This document shows positions 47,868-59,443 of a stretch of 64,000 nt of DNA, piece by piece. The notes beneath the pieces were generated by a model that was given only the letters and a program-made list of their open reading frames with translations, was not told the DNA's origin and made no database searches. The position numbers were made by a program, and so were the translations under genes. Each line of letters begins with the position of its first letter. Positions within the stretch are counted from its first letter, which is position 1. This stretch comes from Paulownia fortunei (lineage: Eukaryota; Streptophyta; Magnoliopsida; Lamiales; Paulowniaceae): NCBI GenBank assembly GCA_019321725.1, contig CM033113.1:15438001-15502000 (forward strand), in the 5' to 3' direction.

Positions 47868-49521
47868 TGATAAGTGCATATTTTGACATATTTTTATATC
47901 AAATCCTTTATACTTTTCTTGCGTTATTCTTGTTAATATTCTTGTTTTATTAATGTTTTGTGTTAGGGAATAAATGGAAGCATGTTTTCAAACTTGTGCA
48001 GTTTTTGTAATTTGAGCATAACTTCATGATCAAAAGCTCTATGGACCTGAAGCTTGTTTTATTTGAAAGCCAAGAGATAGAGGTACAACTTTTATGTTGG
48101 AGGCTTAGCCCAATTCAGAGGTACAACTTTTATGTTGGAGGCTTAGCCCAATTCAGTCTTGATGATAGCAGAAAATTCGTCCAAGTAATTACACAAAATG
48201 GATCACCAAAATTCAGATAAGAGTTCAGCCCAGTATTGACTTATTTTACCAATTCGGTTATATATCTTGAGCCCAAATTTATTTTGGTCTAAAATTTGGA
48301 TATGTTATACCCAAGAGGTAAATAAACAAGTTTGTTGAAGACAAGATGGTGTGAAAATGTGTCAAAATAGTAAAACCATAGGCTGCAAGTTGCTGCTGAT
48401 GTTACAGGGCGGCTCTTGGACATGACTCGGTAATTTGACCATATCTCCTTCATCCAATCGCCAAATTTGACAAAAGATATATGAAAATATATCAGCGTTG
48501 AAAGATCTACAATTTTTATTCTTTACGTATCTTCAAACTCTAGCTGTATCTGACCGAAAAATGTAATTCAATTCAGTGGTTGAGAAATTTGTGTAACAAC
48601 TTACCAACTCTTGGCAACTAGCATACCACTTGATTAACCCCTCCATTATTTGTTTGGCCTCTAGCTTACTCCAAGTACTATAAATAGGCCATGTATTCAG
48701 CTTGTAAGAGGGGGGGGGGGTAGAGGGTTTCTTTAGGCTAAGTTATCTAGTTTGTATGTTTTCTAGTATTGTAAGTTTTCTAGTAGTAATAGAAATGCAT
48801 TCTCTAGTTTCTCTTATATTTTTAGTCTTTGTTACTTTTATTATGTCTTTCTAAATTTCATTTTGTTGAGGAAAAAGGGTGAATTTCTTGATGGAGGAAG
48901 AGAAATGGTTATAAGGGTAGAAATTGTTTAAGTATGTTGTATTATTATTATTATTTTTGATCTAAACCCTACTTATTTTTGTGGTGATTCTTGATTTATG
49001 TATCTCCAATGGCACAACAAATACTTGGGTTCATTTAGCTTATTGTACGGTTTTACCCCACCGATTGCTAATGTGAAACCTTGATTTGTTGTTGACGAAG
49101 GAGTATATAAATGCTTGATCCCATAAATAAGTGTTGGTGTTAAGAGATAATTTGCAATAGTAAGACAATATCATGATTACCTTATTGCATGAGTTACTTG
49201 ATAATATCTTCCCATTGGAACCTTCATTATGTATGGATTCCAATTGTGGCAATTAATAGAGGTAAAAAGAATAAATAACCATTTATCTATCCAAACTCAA
49301 GAGTGGATCCCTAATCCTCAGTACTTTTATTACTTCGATTTTTTCTTTAGCTACATCATACATTAATTGTTCATATATTTTTGATTCACATAAACTCCAT
49401 CTTTTTATAAATATAAACTTGAATTCTTCAAACAACTTCCCTGTGGATCGACCTCGGACTCACGAGAAATTTATTACTTACTACAACCTGCACTTGGGTT
49501 TGCAACCTTAAAGTTGTAGCA
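47868..49521 (+). repeat. 3' LTR of the young Athila element
   Basis: 1654 bases, TG..CA. Relative to the 5' LTR it has a perfect tandem duplication of about 37 bases (48081-48155 region). It also has a 12-base duplication after the TATA region near 48760 and a run of eleven G (48710-48720). TATAAATA is at 48679-48686. Confidence 0.93.
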
Positions 49522-50102
49522 TGCATGGATTTGCATGCTTATATGATTATTGGCCATTGAATTATGGCGGTGTACAAAGCTTTTTTTCGGTGTATGGGAT
49601 AGTAGCGTTGGTCAGGGGCCCAAGAAAGAAATGATTTTGAGAGAAATATTTTGATGCATAAAATTACATTGTGAGCATAGCATTTTAAGTTACATGACTT
49701 GATATTGTGGATTATTCTTTGACATGCATAATCTTTACTTGCTGAACGTTAGCTCATATAGTTTATGCATTGTAGATGAGTACGACAATACTTGAAGCAT
49801 CTTTTATTGGCTAGGCGGCAGTTGGAGCTCCTGCAGATGTCTGAGAGAGTGTGTACATGGATGACGACTTGTTAGGCTATTTTGTTGGCTTTTTATATTT
49901 TGAGTCTGTTGTATTATATTTTTAGATTGATATTATATTTTGCTTTTAAAACTTTACTGTAAATAAGTATGTAAATATTGGGTCATTGTGGTGTTGTGCT
50001 TTTATATAAATACTGATCTTGCTATATACATGACGTGTGCGAAAGTATTTTAAACAGGGTTGTGCATAACAAAAGTGATTTATCTTTTCTTAAAGTGTTA
50101 CA

Positions 50103-50804
50103 AAAAAATTAATTTGAACTAATATGATTAGGAAACCCAATTGGAGTGAAATAATTATTTTATTAGATCAAATTAATTGTGTAGACCATAAATTAATTTA
50201 ATAATTAAATTAATTTACTCAATTAAATAATTAAATTATTTAATTGAGCCTAATTTGATTAGGTGGGCTACATATAATTAATTAATTAATTTTGGGCTAA
50301 AATAATTAATTGGTTTAATTGTGGAATTTAATTATAAGTCCAAATCCAATTAAAAGAGGTCCATTAGGAGATGCCCAAGTAGATTGTTGGAAAATGATGG
50401 AAACTCAAGAATTTAATATTTTTAAAAGTCTCTAAATATCTTTGGAAGATAAAAGAGATAAAATTGAAAATTTCTGAAAGATTTAAAATCAACAAAAAAT
50501 CTTTCAATCAATTAAAAGGGAGGCTAAAAATACTGAGAGTTAGACTCTTAGAATTTTTGAAGCCTATTATAAATTTGAGGAAGAATAATTCTCCAATTTT
50601 TGGCTATTGAGAAATAAATTAGGAGAAAATTTTTCTTCTTCCATTCTTTCTTTAACCAAAATTTCATCTTTTTATCTAAGTATTAATTTCAAGATCGTTA
50701 AAATCACATTGGATCTAAAGTACTGCTGTAACTATATCTTATAGCATGCTTGTTTTTAAAATTTTATTTTTTCTCTGCACATACCCCGGGATCACGCGAA
50801 CACA
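50103..50804 (+). repeat. 5' LTR of copia D1, second part
   Basis: It continues the LTR broken at 41090. It has many AT-rich inverted repeats and ends ..cgcgaacaca. The primer site tggcattagagc follows at 50809. Confidence 0.75.
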
Positions 50805-52095
50805 ATAGTGGCATTAGAGCCACTGTTTCCATAATTTCAATTAGATTCGATTTATGCCTACGAATTTAGCATTTAGTTTTGAGTGAAAATTGTGTTTCTG
50901 ATTGGGATTTAATTATTCTGCAATTTTATTTCATTGTTAAATTTATGATATGACACCAAAACAACCAAAACGTGCAAGTTGGATATGCGTACAAAGGGTT
51001 GCGCATATGCATCATGCCTGCACGTTGGGCGTTCTCGCTGGGTGCGCCGTGTGTGCGTGCTATGCGCTCTTACTGTGCATGGCAGCTGTGCGATGGGGCT
51101 GTTGGACACCCCGTTGTGTCAAGTGCATAATTCATTTTTTGTTTTTTAATTAAAGTGTTAATTTAAAAAAAAATGAAAAAGGGTTTTTTTGAAAAATTGA
51201 GATTTTATCCCAAATCATGAAGTTAAAATTTTAAGTGGATGGTATATTTACATGCTTTAATAAATTCATGAGATGCATTCTTTGTATGTGTGGGATGATC
51301 CTGAAGGCTTTTGGACTAATGTGATTGGATATATTTATCTTTGGATTTTTAAAATGGGACATACGAGTCTCTTATTTTTCCTTGTATGTACTTTATATTT
51401 TCGTAATGAGAGTAGCATAGGGTGAGGTTTTTCTTTTATTTTTGGTGGACAAGAAGAAGAAGCAAGATGGAGAATCAAGAGAAGGTCCATAAATGTATGG
51501 GATATATTCATGTAATAGAAATTAGTTTTTAATTTCTATTTTATTAACCTTAGATTGACCTAAATTTATTTTTGGCTCATGATCATCCAAGTAATGTATG
51601 TATTAGATGCATGCGTAGGGTTTATTTAATATTTTCAAATTTTATGCTTGCCATCAACTGAATGTAAATATATTAAATAAACTAAGACTAAAATTAGTGA
51701 GGTGTTGGTTAAAATAAATAACCCCACTTGAATTAATATCAAGTAAAAGAATTTTTGAAATTCTAATTTCAAGCAAACATGGATAAAATTAGATTGAACC
51801 CAATAATCCATGCCTACCATCAAAAGTAATTAACATGACAATGCTACCTTACTTTGTCATTGGTCATGAGTCATGGAATGACTCTGTTATGGAAAGCTAT
51901 GATCTCTACTAAGTATGGAGATGCCCATGGGATGGACTTGTCTCTACGTTGGCTATGAATCGTGGAATATTTTGATGCTCTATCTATATAGAGGTTTGAT
52001 GGGTATTGCTTGACACTTAGTACCATATGAGCTTATAAACTTGGGGTATATGCGAAGAAGTGAGATGAAATATCTTGAGGGTTGTATGGAGATGC
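50805..52095 (+). other. Leader of copia D1 with degenerate primer site
   Basis: tggcattagagc (50809-50820) is a one-base variant of the tRNA-Met site tggtatcagagc. The leader matches that of D2 (56595-58113), for instance ggtggacaagaagaag. A GC-rich patch lies at 50990-51120. The ORFs there have no family likeness. Confidence 0.65.
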
Positions 52096-54319
52096 TGTTG
52101 GGATCGCTATAATCGCAGGGGTATATGCAGCGGAAAATTAAATTTTTTATCAAACATAAATTTAACTCCTTTGATTCGAAAATGATTTTAATGATCGCGC
52201 TTATTCAAGTGAATATATAAATAAATATAAAATCGGATTATACCTTTCGTGCACTCCGGTTGTTGTAGGGAATGAAGCAATCAATTGCTTATCCTGGACT
52301 ATTAGAACTCGCAGGGATCCAAGTGTCTCCCCTCTATCAGGTCCACGATACGAAAAACAACAGCAATCAAAAGGATTTGCTAGTATCCTTTTAATTGTTT
52401 ACTAATATAGAACTGGAATATATTTTTAAGAACAATAAAGATTAATTCTTTAAGTTCTTGAAACAATAATATGAAGAAAATAACAAGAAATTGATTTCTT
52501 TTTCTTTCTTTTCTTTTCTTAAAGAGTAAAAATAGAAGACTTTAAACAAAATATTTTTGCTCAAAATTTTGAATTGAATTATGTAATTTCCATCCCTCAT
52601 ATATATAGGGCTGAAAATTTTAATCCTATTCTAACTTTTGGAAAGGTTTTCTATTTTGAACTACTTCAAAACCTTATCTTGGAAGGATTCCAAATCTTCC
52701 AAGAACTCTTCTCTTTTCACTCTCCTATTGTATGTGGACTAATTTGAGACTACATTAATCATCAAAATTATCTACATACACTGTTGATATTAATTTGAAC
52801 TCTTCAAATAATATCAAGATATATATCATATATATATATACTATAATTATATTTATACATAAATTAAATTTTAGTGGCCTATTTTATCCTATAAAATTGG
52901 TCACAATATTTATTTATCTATAAATATGTTAATTTAAATAAATCATATTTATTTAATTTATTCTCTTCATACTTTAGTGGGCTTCTTAAGTGATCTATAT
53001 TTATTTTGGGTTTGGACTCAAAAATCCCCAAATTAATTCAATTGATTCAATCCCAATTTAATTAATCCAATTTATTAATTTAATTTACTCCAATTGGGCT
53101 TCCTAATCAAATTAGGTCCAATTAAACAATCCAATTACTTAATTGAATAATTTAATTTAACTATTAAATTAAATAGAACCCTTAATTAATTGATCAGTAT
53201 TAATTAATTAATTTCCAATCATTGGATAAAATCTAAAATTAAAAATGTTACTTTCCATAAAGATGTGTGACCCTCTTAGGTTCACTACTAAGCTAGTAGT
53301 AGGTTTGCAATATTTGCAACTTATGAATAACAATTATTCTAATTAATTAATCCAATTAATTAATCCGCTTGGAATCAACTCCTTAATTCCAAGAACCTTA
53401 CTATTCATGAAAACACCTAACAAGTAATCATGGCAAACTAGTTTTAGGTGAAATAGTGAGTAAACCTATTTCAATTGCGAGTACCATACACGTATGGTCC
53501 TTTCGACAGCTAATCTCCTGATTAAATCTAAGGTATGGATTATAAGTCGAAACTCTAAATGATTCAATAACTGTGATCCCATTTCAAGTTCCAATGATTC
53601 TTGATGAATCACAATTCATACTGCCTTGGCCAAGGTCTTTGAATTACGAACTATGAAAACACAAGAGATTCCCTTATTTAAAAAGACAAGTGTCAAATTC
53701 TATGTTGGCCACTGACAAACTTCCATGCACACCAGTGCAACACCCAACAATACCCCCTCTGTGATTGTCAAGCAATCATAAGATATATCAAAGTGCTGCA
53801 GGATGCACACAAGGCTACCATCGTACCTCAAGTTTGAGGACTAGTCGTGTACTATCGCAATACAGAAATTCTTATTTCGATGGGTAAAGCCTCCAACTAA
53901 GAATTTTTTGCAAACCATATTCGGTGTACTTGTTCCCTAACAAGCACCCACATACATGCACTTACGTCTCTACGCTAAAGCCAATGGAATGTGACATCCT
54001 CGTCTCATGAGCATGCATTATATGTACGAGTCTTACTGAGCTATTTGATGTCCCATCTCAAAAAGCTCTCGAGTCGAAACTTATTTAAGACCAAAACCTT
54101 AGAGGCATGTTCCATGATCGCCATCATATGCGCGACCATGCTCCGTAGCTAAATTTGGTGTAAGGAATTTATCTAATGTGCAGAAAAAAATGCAAGACAT
54201 AAGATAAAGAAAATGCCTTTTTATTAATATGATTCCCAATAAGATCGTCTTTACAAAAGCAAAAGAGTATAATACGCCCAATCTAATTGGGGCGTTGGAC
54301 ATCCTACTCTAACAGATGC
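52091..54319 (-). mobile_element. Solo LTR D3 of the copia D family, TSD GATGC
   Basis: On the minus strand it begins TGTTAGAGTAGGATG (54314) and ends ..gcgatcccaaca (52096), 2219 bases. The direct repeat GATGC flanks it at 52091-52095 and 54315-54319. It is homologous to the D1 and D2 LTRs in inverted orientation. No internal region remains. Confidence 0.85.
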
Positions 54320-54561
54320 AATCGTTAAAAGTTAACTACCTTACAATATATTTTATGGGTTCATAAAATTAGGGCATACGACATATTGATTGGGCCTCAA
54401 GCCCACTAGAAAATAAGATTTTTTGAATTGTCATTAGGGGTGATGGGATTTGAATAAAATAATGGGAGACATTTATTACTAAAAACTTTATTATAAATGA
54501 ATATATTTTTGAAAGAATGCTAATTTTCTGCCTCGTTTAAATATTGTAAATTGTCTATAAA
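54320..54561 (+). other. Rest of the copia D1 leader
   Basis: It matches 57890-58113 upstream of the D2 gag. The ATG of gag follows directly. Confidence 0.7.
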
Positions 54562-54783
54562 ATGGCTAAAAATCCACTTGCTTCAATTTTGGACACCAAT
54601 AAATTGACTGGACCCAACTTTGTCAATTGGCTTATAAACTTCAAGATTGTTTTATATTTTGAGAATAGATCCTATGTCCTCGATGTTCCTTTATTGGCAG
54701 GTCTGTCGGTAGATGGGACCAAGGACGAGCTTGCAGAATATCGATAACAAGTTGATGATGATCTGCAAGTGCAATGTTATATA
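54562..54783 (+). pseudogene. 5' end of copia D1 gag, cut by D2
   Basis: The frame starts MAKNPLASILDTNKLTGPN, a common opening of plant copia gag. It continues to a stop at 54747, and likeness (DDDLQVQCYI) goes on to 54783. There, element D2 begins. The rest should lie beyond the window. Confidence 0.8.
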
Positions 54784-56594
54784 TGTTAAAGTAGTGCCAG
54801 ACGAGCCAACTAGCGGCAAACTTTTATACTCTTGTAAAAATAGTCTTATTTATAATGTTTAAATAAATAAAAGGTATTTTTTTATCTTTAATTATTTTTA
54901 TCAATTAAATAAAGTCCCTATATCATTTTTAGTTATGGGGCATGATCACGCATATGATGGTAATAATAGAATATGCCTCTATAGCTTTGATCTTAAACAT
55001 ATTCCGAGTTGGGGGTTCAATGAGATGGGACATCGATAAGCTCGATAGACTCACACACATGATGCATACTCATAAGAAGAATGTCTCATTCCATAGACAT
55101 TGAAGTAGGGACACTAGTGCATGTGTGTAGATGCTTGTTGGGGAACGAGTACATTGAACAACCTACTAGGAAATTCTCAATTGGAAAGCATTGTTTGTCG
55201 AATGACAATTTTCTAGTTATGATAGTGAATTAATTAGTTCATTGACTTGAGGCACCATGGTTGCCTTGTGCACGACATCAGACACTTTGATGTATTTCAT
55301 AATTGCATGATAATCATAAGGGGCTTACGTTGGGTGTATGATCTTCGTGTATGGAGGTCAATGAGTAGCCAATAAAAAACCAACGGATTAATTAATTAGA
55401 ATATTAAATTTATTCATAAGTTGCAAATATTGCAAGCTGACTGTTAGCATAGTTGTGAACCTAATGGCTCACACACAAATCAAGATGATCCACTTCTATA
55501 TCTATTTTTGTAATCTAAAGTGTTAGATTAAGTTGATTAATGGAGATTAATCAACTTGAGTTAGAATTAATTTAAACAGTTAAATTAATTCATTCAAATA
55601 AATAATATGATTATTTATTTGAATCTAATAATGATTAGGGGCTCTTGAGAGTGAATTTATTAATTGATGGAGATTAATTATATTTGCTTGGCCTAAAATT
55701 CATTTAAGGAGTTAAATTAATTTAACTAAATAAAATAATAAAATTATTTTAATTGAGCTTAATATGATTAGATGGCCTATGATGGAACTAACTAATTAAT
55801 TGATTAGATTAATTAATTATATTGAGCTTTTTAATTAATTGATAGAGATCAATTAAGTGAACTTTAATAAATTAATTAGAGTCTAAGCCCACAGGGTTAG
55901 AGGCCCATTAGGATTTTTTAATTGCTAGAATTAAAGAGTCGTAATAAAGATAGAAATAATTTGTCTTGAAGTGAAAGAAATAAGAGATAAGGAAGGAGTA
56001 AGTTTTCTAATTGGATTAGGGGACTAATTAGGGTAAGATTTGTAGACTTAATGGAATTAGGTGAAAACTACATTGTGTATATAAATGCACAATGTAGGGG
56101 CCAAAACTACAAGCAAGAGAGCTAGATTTTTCGGTCCCTTCTCCTCTTCTCATTCTCGTTTTTTGGTGTTCTATTTTCTTATTTCAAGAAAAATTACTCC
56201 ATCAAAAAGATTCGATCCCTTTTTGATTAAAAGATTAATTCTTCCATCACTTGTTGATTCAAGAATTAATTTTCACTCTCAAATAAATTTAGAAATAAAA
56301 ACTTCGAATTCACCAGCAAGGATTTGAATTTTGTGGATTAGCTCGAAAGTGTGGATACCGTTAGAGGGACTACACTTGGAGTCTTTAGTGAACATTTTGA
56401 GAGGCTATTGAAATTGTTCAAGAGGAGCTTGAGGAATCTGAATTTCTTCTTACCCTTTATCAATTGGATTGCTTGATAGGTATAATTGCAAAACTTTAGT
56501 TGTTTAATTTTACATATGATGTATGCTTTTATTTTAATTATTGAAAAATTTTAAATTTCTGCTATGCTTGCACTCCTGCAATTACGCGAACCCA
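54784..56594 (+). repeat. 5' LTR of copia D2
   Basis: 1811 bases, TGTTAAAG..ACCCA. The TATA box TATATAAA lies at 56078-56085. There are many AT-rich inverted repeats at 55390-55880. The ORF 56085-56327 lies in the transcribed LTR part and has no family likeness. Confidence 0.85.
55592..55624. repeat. Perfect 15-bp inverted repeat with a 3-base loop
   Basis: Arms attcaaataaataat and attatttatttgaat are separated by atg. It lies in the copia D2 LTR. Confidence 0.9.
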
Positions 56595-58113
56595 AAGTGG
56601 TATCAGAGTCTAGGTTTATGCGTTCTGATTGTTTCTGTGATGTTTATATATGAATCGTTCATATGATGAAAAATATGTTTAATTATGTTTTTGTTTGGGA
56701 ATTATAATTTTGGAATTCTTTGCATGATTTTAAAGTGTTAAATTACATGACATAAAAAAAAAGAAAAAAAAAAGTTAGGATAGATGCGTCGTGGGGCGGC
56801 AGCGCCTAATGTGTAATTTTGCTGGGCAGCAGATCATTTTTCGATCTACAGCCCATTTTTGTGTCATATGTAGAAAAATTAATTTTTTTATTTTTGAAAT
56901 TAAATGTTAATTTTAAAATTCTTGAAAATTATTTTTATGGAAAACCATGAATTAATTCCCAAACTAGAAAAATGTGGTTTTTAACAATTTGGTACATTCA
57001 CATGCTTTTGAATTTTTATCATGTGATGATTAAATTAAGCATGAATGGGATGAATGATCATGGAGCCTAGACCGTTTATTTTCTGTATATGATTTTATAC
57101 TTTGGGTTTTTGATTAAAATGAGACCTGTGAATCTCGCATTTTCTTTATTTTTAACTCTGAATGTAAATTCTATCTCCCTCTAATGTACCTCCTATTGGA
57201 AGAAATTCCATGGTTTCTTGTTAGGTTAAACAATTGTAGTGAGAGTAGTATCAGGATGGTGAGATCTTCTTTTGCTTTTGGTGGACAAGAAGAAGGAGTA
57301 GGGTGGAGAAAAGTAAGGATTCAAGGCCCATTAATGTATGGGTGATACATTCATGTAATAGATAAGACTTATTATCATTTTGATTATTTATCTTAGATTG
57401 ACCTTAAGATCCACTTTGGCTCGAGTGGATCATATAAAAAAAGCTCAAGATTATTCCATTATGTATGTATTGTAGATGCATGCATAGGTTTATTTAATAC
57501 TTTTCTTTGATTATGCTTGCAATCTTAGGATAGTATAATATTAAATAAACAACACGAAATAAAATGATGAGGTTTTGGTAAAATTGAAACCCTTAGAAAT
57601 GTTCTAAGTTTAAGAATTTATTAATTCTATATCAAGCATTAATGGGCAATATTGGGCGGGGCCCAATCATCCAAGCCTTCCATCAAAAGTAATTGGCATG
57701 TGAAATGCTGCCATACTTAGTCCGTTGGCCACAAGTCGTGGGATGTGCTAAGCGGAGATAATAGCTATGACCACTAGTTGCATAGAGATGTTCATGGGGT
57801 AAGATGGCTAAAGATGTTGGCCACGAGTTATGGACATACTTCAATTGTCCTATTCACATGGGATGTAATTGATAATGTGTTAGCTACCTTTTTGTTTTAT
57901 CACATTAACTCATAAAATTGGGGTATATGATAAGAAAATTGGACTTCAAACCCACTAGGAAATATAATTTCCTGAATATCTATCATGAGGGTGATGGGAT
58001 TCGAAGAAAATTGTGGAAGACATTTATAATTAAAGACCTTATTATAAATGATTAAATTGTTGAGTGTATGCTTATTTTCTGCCTTGTGTTTTATAGATAT
58101 TTGATTTTGCATT
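56595..58113 (+). other. Primer site and leader of copia D2
   Basis: The tRNA-Met primer site starts at 56598. An approximately 1.5-kb leader follows, homologous to the D1 leader. No protein is expected. Confidence 0.75.
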
Positions 58114-58250
58114 ATGGCTAAAAATCCACTTGCATCAATTATTGACACCAACAAACTCACTAGTCCCAACTATGTTGACTGGTTAAAGAACCATCGAATA
58201 GTTCTCCAATCCAAAAAGATAGTTTATGTCCTTGACATGGCATTACTGGC
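58114..58250 (+). pseudogene. 5' end of copia D2 gag, cut by LTR C
   Basis: It opens MAKNPLASIIDTNKLTSPN, then YVDWLKNHRIVL and YVLDMALLA. The next bases are the start of LTR C. The ORF carries on into the LTR by chance. Confidence 0.8.
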
Positions 58251-59443
58251 TATAATACCCAAGCCTCACATTACTCACTTGACCAATATGATTCATGTAT
58301 TACATACTACTGATATGCTAATTTGCATTAACATCTATATGGTATCTTATATAACATTCTTAATTATTAGACCTCTAATGCTATCACTTGATGTTAGTGG
58401 TTGAGATCCTATAACCTATTAAGTAATTCTTTATTTAGATAAAAAAAAAAATAGATTGGTCAATATATTAGATATTCATAGGCTATATGTTATAATTTTG
58501 GAAGTGTTAAAGGTGTTACTAATAATCTTATATAATTCGATTCAATTAGATCGAGATGTTTTAAAAGTATACATCCATGAATTAACATACTTGGAATATT
58601 GGACATGATATAATGTGATTTAAGTGTCATATTACAAGGTCCATATGTGTATATGATTTTAGAAATACAAACTAGATAATCATTTAAGAATCGGATGTCA
58701 ATCGGTTTAGAGACCGAATGAACGGTTAAGAAATTAGGGCAAAAATTTATTATCCGATCATACGACAATTAGAATAGGCTGTAAATAGATAAATAAATAT
58801 TGAGAAACACTAGATTAGAGCTGTATAAGGTGTGAATAATATCAGATTTGAACCACTACTTGACACCTCAAGCTTTGCCAACTCAAGCTACCACCTCAAC
58901 CTTTCTTCATTTTTATCCTTGAACCACGACCAAAAAATATTTTCTGAGCTATTTCACCTCCAAAACCTCCATATTAAATTTCAGAAGTTACTCCCAAGTG
59001 ATTCCAAGTAAAGAAAAAGTGAAGGAAGTAAAGAGAAGAAAGGAGGAGCAAGTAGAAGTTTAAATTTGTGCATAGGTGAGCTTAACTCATATTTTTTATT
59101 TAAGTTCTTGAATTGTTTGAGGATTGCAATAGAAATCAATAGGGATAGAAACTGTATACTTACTGATTTTTGTTTTTAAAGCTTTATATATGTATGATAA
59201 CTTTATTAAAACCTATATATTTCACCATATATATGTTTATATATGAGTTTAGATGATGTATGTAAGTTTGGAGAGGTTATAAATTAAAAATATGGTTTGA
59301 TATTTAATGAGACACACAAAACTGTCATGATAGAACTTATAGTTTTTGTGTTGTCGTGAGTGGGCCAGTTTTGCTGAGGTAAATCAGTGATTTTACGAAC
59401 TTATAAAATATGATTACATTGCTCTACATGTTAGCTAAGTGTG
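58251..59443 (+). mobile_element. Gypsy-type LTR (copy C), cut by a minus-strand Athila element
   Basis: It starts tataatacccaagcctcac (TG changed to TA) and follows copies A and B for 1.2 kb. At 59443 it is interrupted by an Athila LTR. The remainder should resume right of the window with a repeated GTGTG. Confidence 0.75.

Larger units (their letters stand above)
43303..49526 (+). mobile_element. Young non-autonomous Athila-type element with TSD TGCAT
   Basis: Two LTRs (43308-44911 and 47868-49521) flank a 2956-base internal region, and TGCAT is duplicated at 43303-43307 and 49522-49526. The internal region holds a tRNA-Asp-type primer site, gag, aspartic protease and the first residues of reverse transcriptase. 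It then passes directly into the 3' tail and polypurine tract. Reverse transcriptase, RNase H and integrase are missing. By hand count the LTRs differ at about 36 of 1590 aligned positions (about 2.3%), so the insertion is fairly recent. Movement must have used enzymes from a complete relative. Confidence 0.93.
41091..50102 (+). mobile_element. Gypsy-type LTR (copy B), interrupted by an Athila element
   Basis: It starts TGTGATACCCGAGCCTC and ends GTGTTACA. Without the Athila insert it is about 2.79 kb. It is homologous to copy A (inverted) and copy C. Flanks AATAA (41086-41090) and AAAAA (50103-50107) are compatible with a TSD carrying one change. No internal region is present, so it is a solo LTR. 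Confidence 0.75.
39960..54783 (+). mobile_element. Copia element D1, heavily interrupted by nested insertions
   Basis: The pieces in order are LTR (39960-41090 and 50103-50804), primer site (50809), leader (50805-52095 and 54315-54561) and gag start (54562-54783). It is interrupted by gypsy-type LTR B at 41091-50102, by a solo LTR of its own family at 52096-54314 and by element D2 from 54784. Without insert B the LTR is about 1.83 kb, the same as that of D2. The rest of D1 should lie right of the window, after D2. Confidence 0.8.
54784..58250 (+). mobile_element. Copia element D2, 5' half, cut by gypsy-type LTR C
   Basis: The parts are LTR 54784-56594, primer site tggtatcagagtc at 56598, leader 56595-58113, and gag from 58114. 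It belongs to the same family as D1 and inserted into the gag of D1. Its own gag is cut at 58251 by LTR C. The preceding bases ATATA (54779-54783) are the expected left TSD; the right copy is outside the window. Confidence 0.8.

Noticed and set aside
50950..51153. Cysteine-rich 67-residue ORF
   Set aside because: It lies in the GC-rich patch of the copia D1 leader just after the primer site, where no protein is expected. The opposite strand is equally open.
58114..58404. 96-residue ORF as a complete protein
   Set aside because: Only the first 45 or so residues are copia gag. The rest is a chance extension into the inserted gypsy-type LTR.
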